In this document: positions 1 to 12,935 of the stretch, one piece after another | Numbering within the stretch: the stretch's first letter is position 1 | Layout of the letters: each line of letters begins with the position of its first letter | Assembly: GCF_901933205.1 (NCBI RefSeq) | Contig: NC_044590.1 | Span: forward strand, 1,689,501-1,753,500 | DNA from: Camarhynchus parvulus | Lineage: Eukaryota > Chordata > Aves > Passeriformes > Thraupidae | DNA: 64,000 bases | Reading direction: 5' to 3' | Position numbers and translations under genes: made by a program | The notes under the pieces: model-generated | The model's input: only the letters and a program-made list of their open reading frames with translations | Told to the model about the DNA's origin: nothing | The model's database searches: none

Positions 1-3000
1 ATCACCCAGCTCCCTTTGAAAATGCAGCCTCCAGGGATATATTTCCATTGCAGCATGTGGAGATTTTGTCACATGACATACGTTAATCTTTTCAGAACCC
101 TACAGCTGAATCACAGGCAATGCTCTCTAAATGTATCCCTGCACTTCCACAAAGACAAGCCAGAGTCTTTCTTGGGGTCTGACTTTTCTAGCCTCATTGC
201 ATAGAGCCTGTTTACCTGGGAAGATTTTATAAATAAGGACGAGTTCTGTGCCTGAGGGTGGAAGAAGGGCTCATTTATCTTTGTCTCAGGGGACCATGGC
301 ATTGTGTTTGCTCTGTAACAAAATCCGGAAAAGCCTTTGGGACACGGTCCCACAGTTGGCTGTGGAGAGCAAGGGTGGATTTTACACTCCCAGTAATGGT
401 GGTGAGTTATCAGTAGAAATCTCCCCACTCAGGGATTAGAGGTTGTCACTCTGTCTGTGTGCACAGTCCTGTTCTCTCCTCCTCGTGCAGTCCTCAGGAG
501 AGTCGCCTTTCTCAGGACTGCAAAATATTCTTTAATTACTCAGCCACCACTTGGGCTCCCATTTCCTCTCCAGCTGCTCTGGAGAGGGAGAGTGGCAGGA
601 CTTAATTCTCTTATCAAGAAGGGCATCGCAGGGTAAAAACTTCTGCACAGTTTTTGTCAGAGCTCTGAGCTTATTGTCTGCCTGCTTGGCAGAGAAAAAG
701 TGGCTGCGTGTCTCAGGCAGCCTAAGCGATTTGCCTGCAAAAAAATTTCCTTGTGAAAACATGAGTGATTTTAAAAGAAGCTTAAGGAAGACCTGTCTGA
801 CAGAAAATGGGTTCAGAATTAAATTTTCCCGTTTCTCAAGTGTTCTTAAAGCCAGGGTTTCAGTTCAGTTCCATCACTGAGAGAAATTAAATCAAATGTA
901 ATTGTGAATACGTCTAATCTGGGCTCCAACCACAGCTCCAGGAAAGTTGTCCAAGCTGATTTCCCAGCCTGGGAGGGTGCTGGGGTGGATCTCTGGAGTG
1001 ACATCAGTGCAGGTAGGGCTGGAAGAGCAGAATTTGCACCTTTGGGTCGTGGTTTAAACGTACTCAAGTCACAAACTGCAGAGGCACTCAGACAGCTGCA
1101 GCCCTTGCTCTACACACTGCAGCTGCTACTTAAAAACTACTGGTTCCTCTCTCCTGCCTCCCTTCCTCCTCTGGGCAAGGGCCCCTGAACAGCCTCGTGA
1201 CAATGTCCTGGTCAGCTCTTTTCTGTTTAAAAAAAACCCAACCAAAAAACCAACAAACTTGATTTCCTGTTCTGGTGAGCCATATATCACTGACGCTCCC
1301 ATCTGTGCCGTTTGTCTGTGACAGAATGACAGGTGTCATTTATCATTGGAGCTTGAGGAAGCTGTGGGAAGAGGGATTGAAATTTTTTCTGGAAGCAGTC
1401 AGTGTCTACAGACTGCCAGATCATTAAAAAGGGGGCTTTCCAAAGAAAGCTGTGTGTAATGTGATTGCACTTACTGTCAATGACAGGCTGAGAGAAAGAA
1501 GAAACATCAAAAAAAGAGAGAGAGGGGGAAGGATCGAAAGGGAGAAAGGGAGAGAAATGAAGTTTCTGCCAGGGGCATTTAAAGCTACAGCACAACAAAT
1601 GCAGGAATCTTTTTTTGGTTTGGTTTCAATATCTGCATGCTAAGTAAGGCCTTTGGAGATTTTAGCTCAGCTTAGAGTGCCAATAAGGAAACCAAAACAG
1701 GAAACTTCTTTAACAGCACTTATTCGCATCACATATTATTTAGGGCACTGTAACAGAGTTTGTGCTTTGAGGAGCGTGTCTCAAAGCACAATGACTTAAG
1801 ACTGGAATAGGAGCTAGCAGAGACAGGAAAACCTATTTGGTCTGCAGCTGAAGCTCCCAATAAATCAAAGGGCAGAACTAAGACCAGATACAAGGCCCTT
1901 TTTCAAAAAGGAGACATTTACAACATCCTGTTTGCATAAGGACATTCAGGAAAACAGCCTAATATCTCTATTTCAGCACCACCTAGGCAGGCTCCAGTCG
2001 GGGATTTGGGCTCAATCTTTCTTTCTTCTCATGGTAGAGAATGCTTCTCACAATTACAGCAAATTGTCCTCCCACTTGAGGTACACAAAACCAAAATTAA
2101 GACTGTGTTTATTAGGAAAAAAACCTCCAACAGATATCAAATGTTTTAACAACAGAAAGAAACTGGGACAGATTTTCTATCATTTTTTGTGTTCTCCTCA
2201 GGTGAGCTGGATATATTTGTCCCACATCCATAGCACCACTCTTTCTGCTGGAGCTGTATCATGGAGCAAAATTCTAATTGATGTAACACAGAGAGGCTGG
2301 GGATTGCAAAGGGATTGCTCAGGAGCTGGTCACATGTGGTAAAGGGTAAGAGTAGTTAGCCTGGAATAAGTCATTTCAGTCCTTCCTGGGGTGAGAATCT
2401 GTGGCTGCAGAAAATCCCAGTGTGAGTTACAAAACTGAGAGCCAACTAACAGACAAATGTGGCTGTATCCATAACCCAGGGATCTGACATCAAACCTGTG
2501 AGGGCTCTGTGAGTCTGGGCTAGAGGCATGACCCAGGGCAGGGACTTTCTCCTCAGGGCTCTCTTTAGAGTGATGAGTTTTCCTGCAGGCCTTTGGAAAG
2601 GACAACACAGGAAAAAAAAAATAGAAGAATTTTCACAGTCTTTTGCATAGGGTGTGTAAGGAAAGGGAAAAATCATCTTCCTGTCTTCTGCCACCAAGCA
2701 TGTCCATGGAAAGACAAGGAGAGTCCAGCTGTGCTGGATAAAAGCAGCACCTGTGAACATTATCTGATTTCTCCATGTTTTCAGCTCTTGGCTATCTCCT
2801 GCAGACACATGAGTTCTTTAAGATAGGAACCATCTCGCAGCGCCTTGCACACATCATGTCCTGCACAGGATGTCCTGCTCTGAGCTGCTGTTTCTTCCTG
2901 CAGCTGCAATACAAAGGCTGCAATTATCATGCTAATGAAAAGTGAACATTCTGCCTTGTGCTTAACAGTTCAATAATTTTACATAGGTGCTGATTTACAC

Positions 3001-6000
3001 CCGTTTGCCTCTGTGGAGAGCATTCCCTGGAATCAGAGAGATCAGAGCAATCCCACACAGAGCTAATGGCTTAGCACATGTAAGTGCTAACACTGCAACT
3101 GGCTGATGAAGTTGTTACATGTGTTCCCATGTAAGTTTGTTTGTACACCCTTCCCAAAGTGTTAAATGCCATTATATCATCCTTATCATCACCAAGCTCA
3201 GCGTCATTCTTCCCTGGTGTTGGAATTGCAGAGCATGTGTGCACATGGATAGACATCTATTGATGTACACACACACACAGATAAACATCTTTATGCATCA
3301 GGTTCAAAACCATTTTTACCAGGTGAAGACAATTTTTGCCTGATATTTGATTCTTGCCAGGCTGGACTCCAGGTAAATGTGCTTTTCTGTGTGAAGGAGA
3401 TCGGGTCAGAACTGCTTTAAATGTCATCTCCCTAGTGCAAAACAGATATCCCTGTTTTCAGCAGCTACATGAAGGAAGCAGAATATAAAATCAGGCCTCA
3501 AAGTCATGTCTGTGGTTCTGTTGACATTTCTGTCCATGGGGTGGCAGAGGCTGGCCCTGTCATTCTCAGCACAACACCTGTACTACTCCTGTAACACTCA
3601 GGGCTTGAAAGCTTACTGGGAAATGTTTCCTGCGAGTCCAGAAAAATGGATGGCATGCCATGGACACACAGATCTCAAAGGAAACTACAGCAGGCAACAG
3701 GTATCGGCCTCCCTTTTTAGGATATTTGCAGTAAAGTTGCATCCAAGACTCTCAGTTCTAAAAGAAAAATGTAAGTTGTTGCTGGTGTGGCTTTGCTTTG
3801 AGAAAGGAATTGCTGCTCACAGAGATAAGGTTCTGCCTTCTGGCCAAGTGGTTCTAACAGTGAGATCTGGGTAAATACCTCTGTGCAGCACAGCTGGGCT
3901 TTGAGACTAAACACTGTAGTCTTTACCCAGCCAATCCTACTCTAGTTTTACTTTGAATGTGCAGTTTGGGATCACAAAAAGGAGCCCAGTGTGCACAGAA
4001 AAGGCTTCTTTAGGGTAATGGTGGAGAAAGAGGACTAAGGTATCATTTATTCTCAGGAAAAGCTGAAATGCAAAGGGGATTCAAGGCCAGATTTGAAGGG
4101 GTTTGTGGGGCTGGAACCAGCCCAGCTCAGGTGGCCGTGGTGGGTCATTGTCACCAGACCATGACCAGAGAAGAATGGCTCTCAATGGCACCTGCAGGTT
4201 TATTTAGACTGTCAGCAGTCATCCCCCAGCTCCAGACTTCTTACATCCAATGTGTGCCCAACACTGGCTGAACAAACTTGAGTCTAATATTTATACAACT
4301 TTGAAACCAGCTGGAGCACAATCCTGCAGGTAAATATTCCCTGTTTGGAACTGCATCATTTTCTCTTTGCTGGTAACATGTTGGTGTTGCAGGGGACATT
4401 TGGTTCACAGCAGACTTCTCAGCAATAGCTGAACACAGCCAGAATTCCACAAATTAAACCCATAAAAATCTTAGTTTTATTGGTAAGAGTCTGGATTACT
4501 TGTATTGATAAAATTACCAGTTAAGAAAAAATCAGGAAAATTTGAGATTTGTAATACAAATTGTCACATACTCATATGCTCCAGTGTCTGTCATGTGTGC
4601 TGATCCTTTAAAATTAGGAGGAATTATACCATAATGTGTGATTTTGGTCTTTCTTTAATTTCTGTCCACTACAGAAAATGATTTAAACTGTAAAGGGGAA
4701 AGAAGGGAATCCATCAATATGTACATTTTTTTTCTCCAGAGATTAAATAAAAGTTTGTGCATGTATTTATATTTTTCCTTCCGTAGTATATACTGCCCAG
4801 TTATATTTGGAATGGGACTTCAGAAAAGCTGCAGAGGAGTTAATGAGAATAGGATGTTTGTACAATTCTGTAAATATTGGTTTATATTTCTGGGAGCAGC
4901 TATCATATATCTTGAGCCTTTCCTTCTAGGCTCGCGGCTCTCTTGGAGTCCCATTTAGGTTAAACCTTTGGCAAGAGTTCAAGGAGCAGGGAAAGCAGCT
5001 GAGGAGCTGGTCCAGTGGGAGAGATCCAAGAAAGCTCTTAGATGCTGGGTGTGCAGCTGACAGGGATTCCAGGAGCCTGAGCTCGAGCGAGCAGAGGGGA
5101 AGTTGTGCTGCCCTCAGTGTCCAAAACCTTCATGACAGGAGCTGAAGCTTTAGCCAGGGTGGCCAGGATGGTCCCACAGAGGGTTCATGTGTTCCCCAAA
5201 ACACATTCCCTGAATGCACAGGGAAACCAGAGCTCAGATTTGTATCCAGGTGTCTGGGAAATTCTCTTTCTCCCCTTCTCTACAAGGCAGCATCTGAGAT
5301 GATATTTCCCCCTCTCTCTCTTGTTCTCTCTTTTTGCTTAAACTCGGTAGGGCAGATGTAAAGGTCAAGCCAATTGATTTGTCTGGGTAGCAGGGCACTC
5401 TCAGTGGAGATGCAATTCACAGTTTCATAAAGTCTGGTGGTATTGGCTTGACTCAATATTTGTGAGGAGAATCTACAGTTAGGGAGACCTCCATCATTGT
5501 TGAGAGCATCTCTGTAATTTGTCTTGAAACGATTATATTTCAAGTTTCTTGCTAAAACAACTCAGAAATGCTGGTAGGTATGTTGGGGGGGAAAAGCCAC
5601 TAAATACATAATCCATGTTCCCTCTCTGTGTAACTATGAAATGCATCTTGTTCACTTTTATCTTTGTCACAGAATGATTGACATGCAATATCTCAGCTTG
5701 ACACTTTGATATTGGTGATCAGAGCAATTTGTTTCAACCTGCATGCTAAACCCTCAAGGTTAGGATATTCCTAAAATATAAACATAAAGGATGGATTACT
5801 GCTATCATTGCCTAGTTTATAATCTGTTCTTATCAGCCAAGGGCTGATATTGTAAGAGAGCTGATTTCTTTCTGTAAGTAATTTCAGTGTCCATTTTAAC
5901 TGTACATTTCTTCTGCTCTTTAACACTGAGTTATCCCAAGCCTGTTCATAGACATGGAGATTGTGGAAGTAAACTGGGTGTACCCATGAGTTCCTCTGTG

Positions 6001-6310
6001 CTTCCTGATGTACAGTATGGAATGGGACTGGTTTGGCAGAAGACAAATCACGTTGTCAGGATGATGAGAACAGTTTGCTTCTCAAGGAGAACATTGGTGC
6101 TCCTTTTCTATTTTGTCACAGCACATTGTTCCTTTATTCTTCATCTTCAAATACACCAAAATGAATGGTTTGGATACCTGAGAAATAATGTGTAACATCC
6201 TTCTTTATTGCCTGAGTTCACAGTTTATTTGGTAAATGCTTTTGATCTCTTTCCAGCAGTGACATGGAGCTTTAGGAGTGAGGCTGGAGGAGGGTTTATG
6301 AGGCTGATGT
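1..6310. other. Non-coding segment, presumed TSHZ2 intron 1
   Basis: I see no supported exon, RNA gene or recognisable transposon here. Open frames are short (at most about 136 codons), overlap on both strands and show no domain. The segment is ordinary AT-leaning avian non-coding sequence with a purine-rich tract near 1.5 kb and a very short CA run near 3.27 kb. Assignment to intron 1 is inferred from the TSHZ2 exon downstream on the same strand and from the known large first intron of the gene; the first exon was not seen. Confidence 0.55.
1491..1562. repeat. GA-rich (polypurine) low-complexity tract
   Basis: About 70 bases are almost entirely A and G, with an AGAGAGAG core and G runs. It is simple low-complexity sequence; no function is implied. 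Confidence 0.7.
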
Positions 6311-6540
6311 TGGGTTAGAAGGGACCTTAAAGATCATCCATTCTACCCAGCTTGCTCCAATTCCTGTCCAGCCCGGCCTTGGACACTTCCAGGGATCCAG
6401 GGGCAGCCACAGCTTCTCTGGGAATTCCTGTTCCAGGGCCTCATCTCTCAGAGAGAGGAATTTCTTCTGAAAATGCACACTCAAGTCAAACCACACTCTT
6501 CTGTGGGGCTTCTCAGTGGCATCATCTACCACTGAGGAAC
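6311..6540 (-). mobile_element. CR1 LINE 3' fragment, antisense to TSHZ2
   Basis: Read on the + strand, the segment opens with the antisense CR1 3' signature (GAAGGGACCTTAAAGATCAT), then the stretch corresponding to 'cagccCggccttggacacttcc', 'agggatccaggggcagccac' and the frequent 'cttctctgggaattcctgttcc' block, in the order seen in avian CR1 tails. This places the element on the minus strand. It is a 5'-truncated, diverged copy with no reverse-transcriptase reading frame. Edges were set by eye and may be off by 10-30 bases. Confidence 0.88.
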
Positions 6541-6544
6541 CTTC

Positions 6545-8029
6545 TGTGCCTCAGTCTGTGAAAGCTTTTGCTGTTTTCCTTGTTCCCTTATATCCTGTTT
6601 AGTACTGAAATGTAATTAATCAAAGTGCCTGGGCTGCCGTGGATCAGCTCTGGGGTGCTGCTGCCACACTGCCTGTGACCATGGCACACTGGGATGGTTC
6701 CTGTGCTGCTCAGGACTGGGGACCAGCCAGGACTGGTGTGGGGAAACCAAGGAAATGCTGCTGAGTGTCTGGGACTCCATAGAGGATCCTGTTCCTCATC
6801 CTGAGATGGACACAGTTTTCCAGCCAGCTCCTCCTTTTGTGATATTTCCCTGCTGTTAGAATTTGAAAACTCTGCCTTCTGGTCGGGAAGGAGGGCCAGA
6901 CTTGTCAAATAGAAGGTAGTTTGTAAGTGTAACACTATCATTTACATTGATATTTTTAGCAGTTTTCTGGTGCTTGTTGAGATTTGGAGCCAAGAGTTCT
7001 TTGAGTTCCCCTTTCCTTTCCTCCAAATACCCGAGCACACACCTTCCCACAGTGGATCATGGCAGAGAGGGTTTCTCCTGGTGTGCTCACCAGACCTGCC
7101 TGCCTGATAGGAATGAAGTGCACGTGGGGGTCAGGAGATTTTGTCCCCATGCAGCCCTTCCCCGTATCCTGCAGTGTAGAACAACATAGTGCTGCATTCA
7201 CTGTTCGCAGCCCCTTCCCACCACAGATTTCACTTGTGCTTAGCAAAATGCTCCCAGATCCTCCCGAGCTGAAGGTGCTATTTAAATGTAAATTATTATT
7301 TACAATATCTTATGCTTGATATAAGTTTTGGGGAAGTTTCATCTTTACACTTGTTTGCAGCAGCATATCCTTTCATAGCTATAATTTATATGCAAAGGTT
7401 TTCCCTGTCCTATCACACATTTTCCAATATGTTTTGATGAAGTCTGAATAGTTCAAATTGAGCTCCAGCATTGTGCATTTTATTTATTTCCTATCTCGTT
7501 TGTATTAAGTTTTGTCATAGGTTAGGGCTCGCTTTTATATTCCAGTAAGAGAGGATATAGAATATGTGATTATTCAAGGTCTTTGTTATTTATATATCCT
7601 GCATCCCGTGTGTGCTGCTCTGGTGTCCAAGTGAAATGCAGGATTCTATTTTAATTCTCATGACTGTATGTGATCATTAACAGCCACTGCACCCAGTACA
7701 AAATAAAAATGCAATTCCAAGAAGTGTGCACATAAATAAATATAAGTGAGCGCGTAAAAGAATGAATGAGATAAATTGGTTCTTTTCAAATATCAAACTT
7801 ATCTTCACTTTAAGGGAGGCATCCTCTGTGCTGCCTCTGCTCCAAATGGCACTTAAAAAAAATTAAACATAACAATAAAACAGAATTCATTGCTTTTAAT
7901 AACATTTTCAGCCATGTGCTGAGGGTGGGCTCCCTTTTTCCATTTTTTTTCCCCTTAAGATTGCAATTTTGAAAATAGCAGGAAAGGTCATAACACATTG
8001 AGCATCGCCTTGCCGTTCCTTTAGCACGT
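6545..8029. other. Non-coding segment, AT-rich
   Basis: No coding potential is visible. From 7.3 to 8.0 kb it is AT-rich and free of recognised repeats apart from the SINE-like tail listed separately. Short frames around 7.0 kb on both strands have no family resemblance. Confidence 0.5.
7240..7305 (+). mobile_element. MIR/L2-like ancient SINE tail
   Basis: The string 'gatcctcccgagctgaaggtgct' followed by 'atttaaatgtaaattattattt' resembles the 3' tail shared by amniote MIR/CORE-SINE and L2 elements: an 'aggtgctatataaatg'-like motif, then a TTATTATT tract. The head of the element is not recognisable, so it is an eroded relic. Its short length makes this a tentative call. Confidence 0.4.
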
Positions 8030-8420
8030 CGGAATTTCACTCGGGATTGTGTCTGTGCTGGAGGCCGGCCGGCTCCAGCCCGTTCCCTGCTCCTTTCCAG
8101 CAGCAGTTGGAAGGGCAGCCCTCGCCCCCTTCTGTCCACACTCGCTGGGTTTGGGTCCCATCCCTCGCTCAGCATCTGCTGCCCGTCCTGCCCGCCCGGG
8201 GAAGGGAAGGGAAGGGAAGGGCTCCTCTCCGGCACGGATCCATCAGCTCGCTGGCAGCTGCCCTGCAGCAGCCAGACACCAGACACGAGATGAAAGCCCC
8301 TGCTTGTGTTCCCCTGGGAAAGAGGAAGCTGGGCTTCCTCCCCGCTGCAGAGATTTCCCGGGATGTGCAGCCCGGCGCTGTCTGTCCAGCAGAGAGGGGC
8401 TTCCAGTGCCACTGATTCAC
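8030..8420. other. GC- and CpG-enriched segment
   Basis: About 390 bases are markedly GC-rich and carry roughly 20 CpG dinucleotides, in contrast with AT-rich flanks; a (GGGAA)n tract sits inside. Open frames on both strands here are long (about 120-200 codons), which is expected where stop codons are rare in GC-rich DNA, and none has a recognisable domain. It could be a weak intragenic CpG island, an alternative promoter or a remnant of older sequence. Confidence 0.4.
8198..8221 (+). repeat. (GGGAA)n repeat with G-quadruplex pattern
   Basis: Five runs of at least three G are separated by two-base AA spacers. This fits the G3-N(1-7) quadruplex rule on the + strand. Confidence 0.8.
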
Positions 8421-8624
8421 AGCCAGAGCAGCCAGATATTCTGATAAAAAAGCAGGTGACTGTCAGTCCTGGTCATTGTGGAGAAGCTCTCAACTCTGGT
8501 AGCTGCTCCAAGCAGTTTTCACTGCTCCTTTCCCTGCTCCTTCCCCCAGCCCTGCTCTGGTCACCTGGGCAGGCAGTGACCTCAGCCTGGCTCTGCTCCC
8601 TGGCCCCACGGCCCCTCTGTCACA

Positions 8625-8785
8625 TTCCCTGTGTGCTGTCCCTCCATGCCTTGGAAATCCTCTCTCTCCATCCTTCCTGCAGCTCCTCCAGGCACTGCAA
8701 GGCCCCAGTGAGGTCACCCCAGAGCTTCTCCATGTGAACAATCCCAGCTCTCCCAACCTTTCTTTCCTCTCTGAAGGCAGGAATA
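8625..8785 (-). mobile_element. CR1 LINE internal fragment, antisense to TSHZ2
   Basis: On the + strand, 'ccttggaaatcctctctctcc', 'agtgaggtcaccccagagc' and 'aacaatcccagctctcccaacc' occur in order and match the antisense of the CR1 3' region a few hundred bases upstream of its end, where typical copies read roughly 'aggtcaccccagagccttct' and 'aacaatcccagctctctcagc'. The CR1 is on the minus strand. The extreme 3' part is not recognisable just upstream, so this is an internal or eroded piece. Confidence 0.75.
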
Positions 8786-8789
8786 GCAG

Positions 8790-11515
8790 AGCTTCCATAC
8801 GTGCCCAGCTGGTCAGGAAGAACCCTGGGAGCTGGGCTGCCTGGTGGGACAGGGCCAGGGCTGTGCCAGGAGCAGGATGGATTTGTTCAACCCTCCCAAG
8901 TGAAAGGTGCACAGTGACTGCCACCCTCCCTGCTACCCACCAGAGTGATCTCTGGCAAAATAAAATACAATTCTTACAGCAAGGCAATAAAAACACCTTC
9001 TCTAACACAGCCTCTTGGGGCTAGATGTTCATAGAATACGAGGTTTTTCAAATAATGTAATTACTGCTCCAAAAAAAAACCCCAAAAACACCACCAAATA
9101 AAAAACAATAATAAAAAATTCTAAAAGATACTCCTCTTCTAGCTTAATCACAATGTTTGCTCTACCAGCAGACAATGAACTCCAGTGTCTGTGAGCAGGC
9201 AGTCATCTCTGACAGCACAGGGCTTCTACTGTATAAAATACAGTATTTATAATGTTTCTGCAAGTGTCTCTTTGATTGCATTATTCCTTTGTCTGACCTA
9301 TACTTTCAGATAAAAGTGTTTTGCTTAGAAACTACGTAATAAATCAAGTGTAGGAAACAGACACGTTCCTTTTCTATCAGGGACTAAATGTGAAAAATGG
9401 TTTCAAAGAAGCTAAGGGTAAATGATGGAGTTCTGTTACCAGTTTTGCCTTTGCTGAAACAAAGTAAAGGTAATGTACAGGAGGAATATCTCAGGGTCAC
9501 TGCAGTCATATGTCAAGTGCTAGAATAGTACTTTATTTGGCAAAGAGATCAAAGAAAAGCTTTGTGTTATTTTTCTTCTGTTTGCTGAGTAATGGAAGAG
9601 GTTTTCTCCCCTTTTATAGTTACTAGAACTGTCGTTTCCCTGATCCGAGATGAGATCACCCAACTCCAGGATATGATTACATTTCAGTAGTTAAAAAAAA
9701 AATTACATAAGTACTAAGCATGATTTGACCTACCTTTCCTGTGTCAGACTGCTGAAATTATTTTACATTTATATAAATCCAAGCTGCTTTGCACCTTTTT
9801 GTAGCTAAAATAAATGCTACCCTGGGAGCCAGGGGTCTCATGGTGGACAACTTATTGCATGTTGAATGTGTCACAGTAAATCTGTAAGAGGTTTTAAGCT
9901 GAAAAGAGATTTTTTTTCCCCTTAGAAGGCTAGAGGAAAGTAAGGAAATTAATTTTCAAAGCACAGGAACCAGAAAAATTTCTTTTCATATTCTCTTCTT
10001 TTCTGTAAGCACTCTACTGAGAGAAAAAAAAAGTAAAACAAGTTTTAAGTGAAATAACCACTTACTGAAACACTTGCAGAGACAAATCCTGAAGTTATAT
10101 AGGCTGCAGCGATTCTATTTTTCAAGCCATGCTTTCAAAGGTGTCATGATATACTGTGGTTGTCTTTAATGCTACAGTTAACATATATTAAAGAAATGCT
10201 GGTGTCTTCATCCCCTGCATGTGCGTGACGCACTCGGGCTCTCACTCTCCTGGTGCCTTCGGGCTCCAGCTCCTGTAGCAGGTTAATGCTGGGAAGGATT
10301 GTTCCCAAAGGAACAAGTGTGGGATCAGCCTGTCCCATCCCAGTGCCCTGGGAGCCCTTTGGGAAGGACAGACAGCCCCTGTCCCCCCAAAGCATCACCT
10401 CCACTTGTGTGCTGGGAGTTTATTTAGCACAGCTTGGGAAAGGAGCACCCCCGAAGAATTATTCACATTGTTCCATAGAGCTCCTATCTCACATCTCTTT
10501 TTTTTCCAAAAGCTGATGAAATTAATGAGAAGTGACAAAAGGAAGGGAACTCAGCTAACGACATGGCTGGGGTCAGGCTTGAGGAGCGAGCACAGTGGGT
10601 TAAAACACCAACGCAGTAATGTAGGTGTGAGCAAATGAACCGTCTAATAAATAATTAACAATTAATTTTCCTCTGTCTTTTATCTTTACCTCTTTTTTTT
10701 CTCCTTTACTTTCCTAGCCCATGCTTCTGTTTTGCATTTGCCGTGTTGCCGCAATTAATTAACAAACAAAATCAAAGCACGGGGTTACAAAGTTCCAGTG
10801 GTGAAATCCTGCTGGAATGAGAAGTTCTGCTTCCCCAGTCCTGTTGGTTTGTGCTGCTGTCGAGGGCTGGCTGTGCATGTTTGATGGAGCACTGGATCCC
10901 AGCACAGCCCTGCTCTGCCGAGCTTTGTTTTAGAAATCTCCAGTGCGATGTAGCCGCGCTTTGTGTCATGTTATATTGTCATATGACAAGACATGAACCA
11001 ATGTAAGCCAGCGGAATGCAGCACAATGCATTGTATGACTTACACCTTGTCAGGTTTTTTGGCTTCAGAAAGAGCTTTTTTCCCCAAGGTAGTAAGTGAT
11101 GCTAGAAAAAAATCCCCGTGTTACCTAGGAACTGACAGGTGCCCCTATTTTCTGACTATCCAAATTAAATTTAATCGGGATGTGTTTCCACACAGCAAAT
11201 CTAAATGTTGCTTTACTTTTTGTCACTTCCCGATTGGAACATTAGTGGCCTGCTAATGTGATTAACTGTTTGCCTCAGGCAGCTCAGGCTGGGCTTTGTC
11301 CCACTGGACAACTGATGAGCTCAGCAAAGTTTAAAGCTCCCTGGCTAAGAAGGGATCAGCATCTCAAACCTGTATCCTGGCCAGGGGGGCTGGAGCCGGC
11401 ATGGGGGACAGGAGACATCGCTGTGCTGGCGCTGAGCTGGGCCGAGGCGCACAGGGATGTCTGGGGTGCCTTATCACACCCTGCCTTATCACACATGCAG
11501 CAGCTCAGCAGCACT
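8790..11515. other. Non-coding segment
   Basis: No gene is recognised. An A/C-rich low-complexity patch lies near 9069-9120. The stretch 10620-10770 is AT-rich with several TTAATTAA-type homeobox-like motifs and could be regulatory, but I cannot show it. Confidence 0.5.
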
Positions 11516-11519
11516 GTGG

Positions 11520-11853
11520 GGTGCATAGGTGTGCAGGTGGCCAGGTGTGCACAGGTCAGGTGTACAGGTGTGTGGGCACACAGGTGTCCATGTCCACGTG
11601 TGTAGGTGTGTAGGTGAACACTTACAGGTGTCCAGGTGTCCACATGTGTGCAGGTGTGGAGATATCCCTGTGTACAGGTGTGAAAGTGTGCAGCTGTCCA
11701 GGTGTCCAGAACAGATGTACAAGTGTCCATATGTCCAGGCGTCCATGTTTCCATATGTCCAGATGTCCAGGTGTCCAGGTGTCCATTTGCCCAGGTGTCC
11801 ATGTGCCCAGATGTCCAGGTGTCCATATGTCCATATGTCCATGTGTCCAGGTA
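11520..11853. repeat. Minisatellite, 8-bp unit (CCAGGTGT)n
   Basis: About 330 bases consist of degenerate copies of an 8-base unit, best read as CCAGGTGT with variants such as CCATATGT and CCATGTGT. The right half (about 11700-11850) is the most regular; the left half is GTGTGCAGG-like and more decayed. Because 8 is not a multiple of 3, all frames on both strands stay open with an 8-residue period, which explains the overlapping repetitive open frames. These are not genes. Confidence 0.92.
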
Positions 11854-11859
11854 AACATC

Positions 11860-12690
11860 ACATGGCACAGCCCACTGCCCTAACTGTTAATTTTTATGGG
11901 TATCTGCTGTGTGGGGCTATGTGGATTAAAAAAATAAGTATTTAATTTGTGTATTTCTAATTCTGGAAGATTGGTGTCAGCTCCTCCTGCTCCTGGATTG
12001 CCCAAAGCCTGCTAAAATCCCAACAATGAATCTTTTGTTGCCCAAAACACCAAATTCCAGCAGCACCATATGCAGAGCACTGCAGAGAGCTCCATATAGC
12101 ATTGCCACTCCTGGCTGGGGGGAGGAGGGGGTGTGGGAAGTATTATAAAACAAATTATATCTGCTTCTTTGAGCAGTCACAGGGAAAAATGTCACCCTCC
12201 AGTTCAAAAGTTTCCTCTGAATAATGCTTTCAGCATTGTTTCCCCTCAGGAGCACTCTTCCAACCCTTAGGAAATGCTGTCCCCACAGATTTGGTACAGT
12301 ATCTAGAGGTGCAGAGCTAGTGACAAACATTCCATGGAATTGTGTTGAGATCCCACAATTTTTAAAGGGTTAATGCAGGGACCATGCACACTCACTGTGC
12401 TCTGGCTCTCACTGTGTTTTCACAGGGACAAGTACCACACCACATTCTGCACCACAACACTCCTCCCTGGGTGGATGTTCCCCCAGCAGCAGGAATTCCG
12501 TGGTGTGTGTTACCAGTTAGACTCAGCTCCTTCCTGGAATCTCTGACCCAGGGGCACAGCAGAGCAGACAACCTGATGTATCTCATGGGGAATTACAGCA
12601 TTATTTACCCAGCACACTTTTGGCCAAGCTGGAATTAGACCAGCATCATTTAATTCATTGAAGGACTTAGGATTTTTTTTTAACCTGGTA
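11860..12690. other. Non-coding segment
   Basis: I see nothing beyond ordinary unique sequence: no domain-bearing frame, no recognisable repeat. Confidence 0.45.
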
Positions 12691-12694
12691 AAAG

Positions 12695-12935
12695 TGAAAA
12701 GCAGAGCCTGACCCCCCCTGCTGTCCCCTCTTGTCAGGGACTTGTGCAGAGCCACAAGGGCCCCCCTAATTCCTCCTTTTCTCAGGCTGAGCCCCTTCCC
12801 AGCTCCCTCAGCCTCTCCTGGGGCTCCAACCCTTCCCAGTTCCATTCCCTGCCCAGCTCCAGCCCCTCTTGCAGTGAGGGGCCACAACTGGACACAGCAA
12901 TCTAGGGGCCCCTCAGCAGTGCCCAGCACAGGAAC
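12695..12935 (-). mobile_element. CR1 LINE internal fragment, antisense to TSHZ2
   Basis: The + strand contains 'cctccttttctcaggctgag', 'agctccctcagcctctcct', 'gcagtgaggggccacaactg' and 'gacacagcaatct' in the order of the antisense CR1 body, where typical copies read roughly 'ctccttttctccaggctgaa' and 'cccagaactggacacagcac'. The element is therefore on the minus strand and has lost both ends. A run of 13 A follows at 12936-12948. Confidence 0.8.

Noticed and set aside
7810..8412. 200-codon minus-strand open frame
   Set aside because: It lies in the GC-rich, stop-poor patch with equally open + strand frames; no recognisable domain and no gene-like structure.
11356..11945. Repetitive frames encoding WTSGHMDT-like or CPGVHMSR-like peptides
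   Set aside because: They are products of the 8-bp minisatellite read in different frames.
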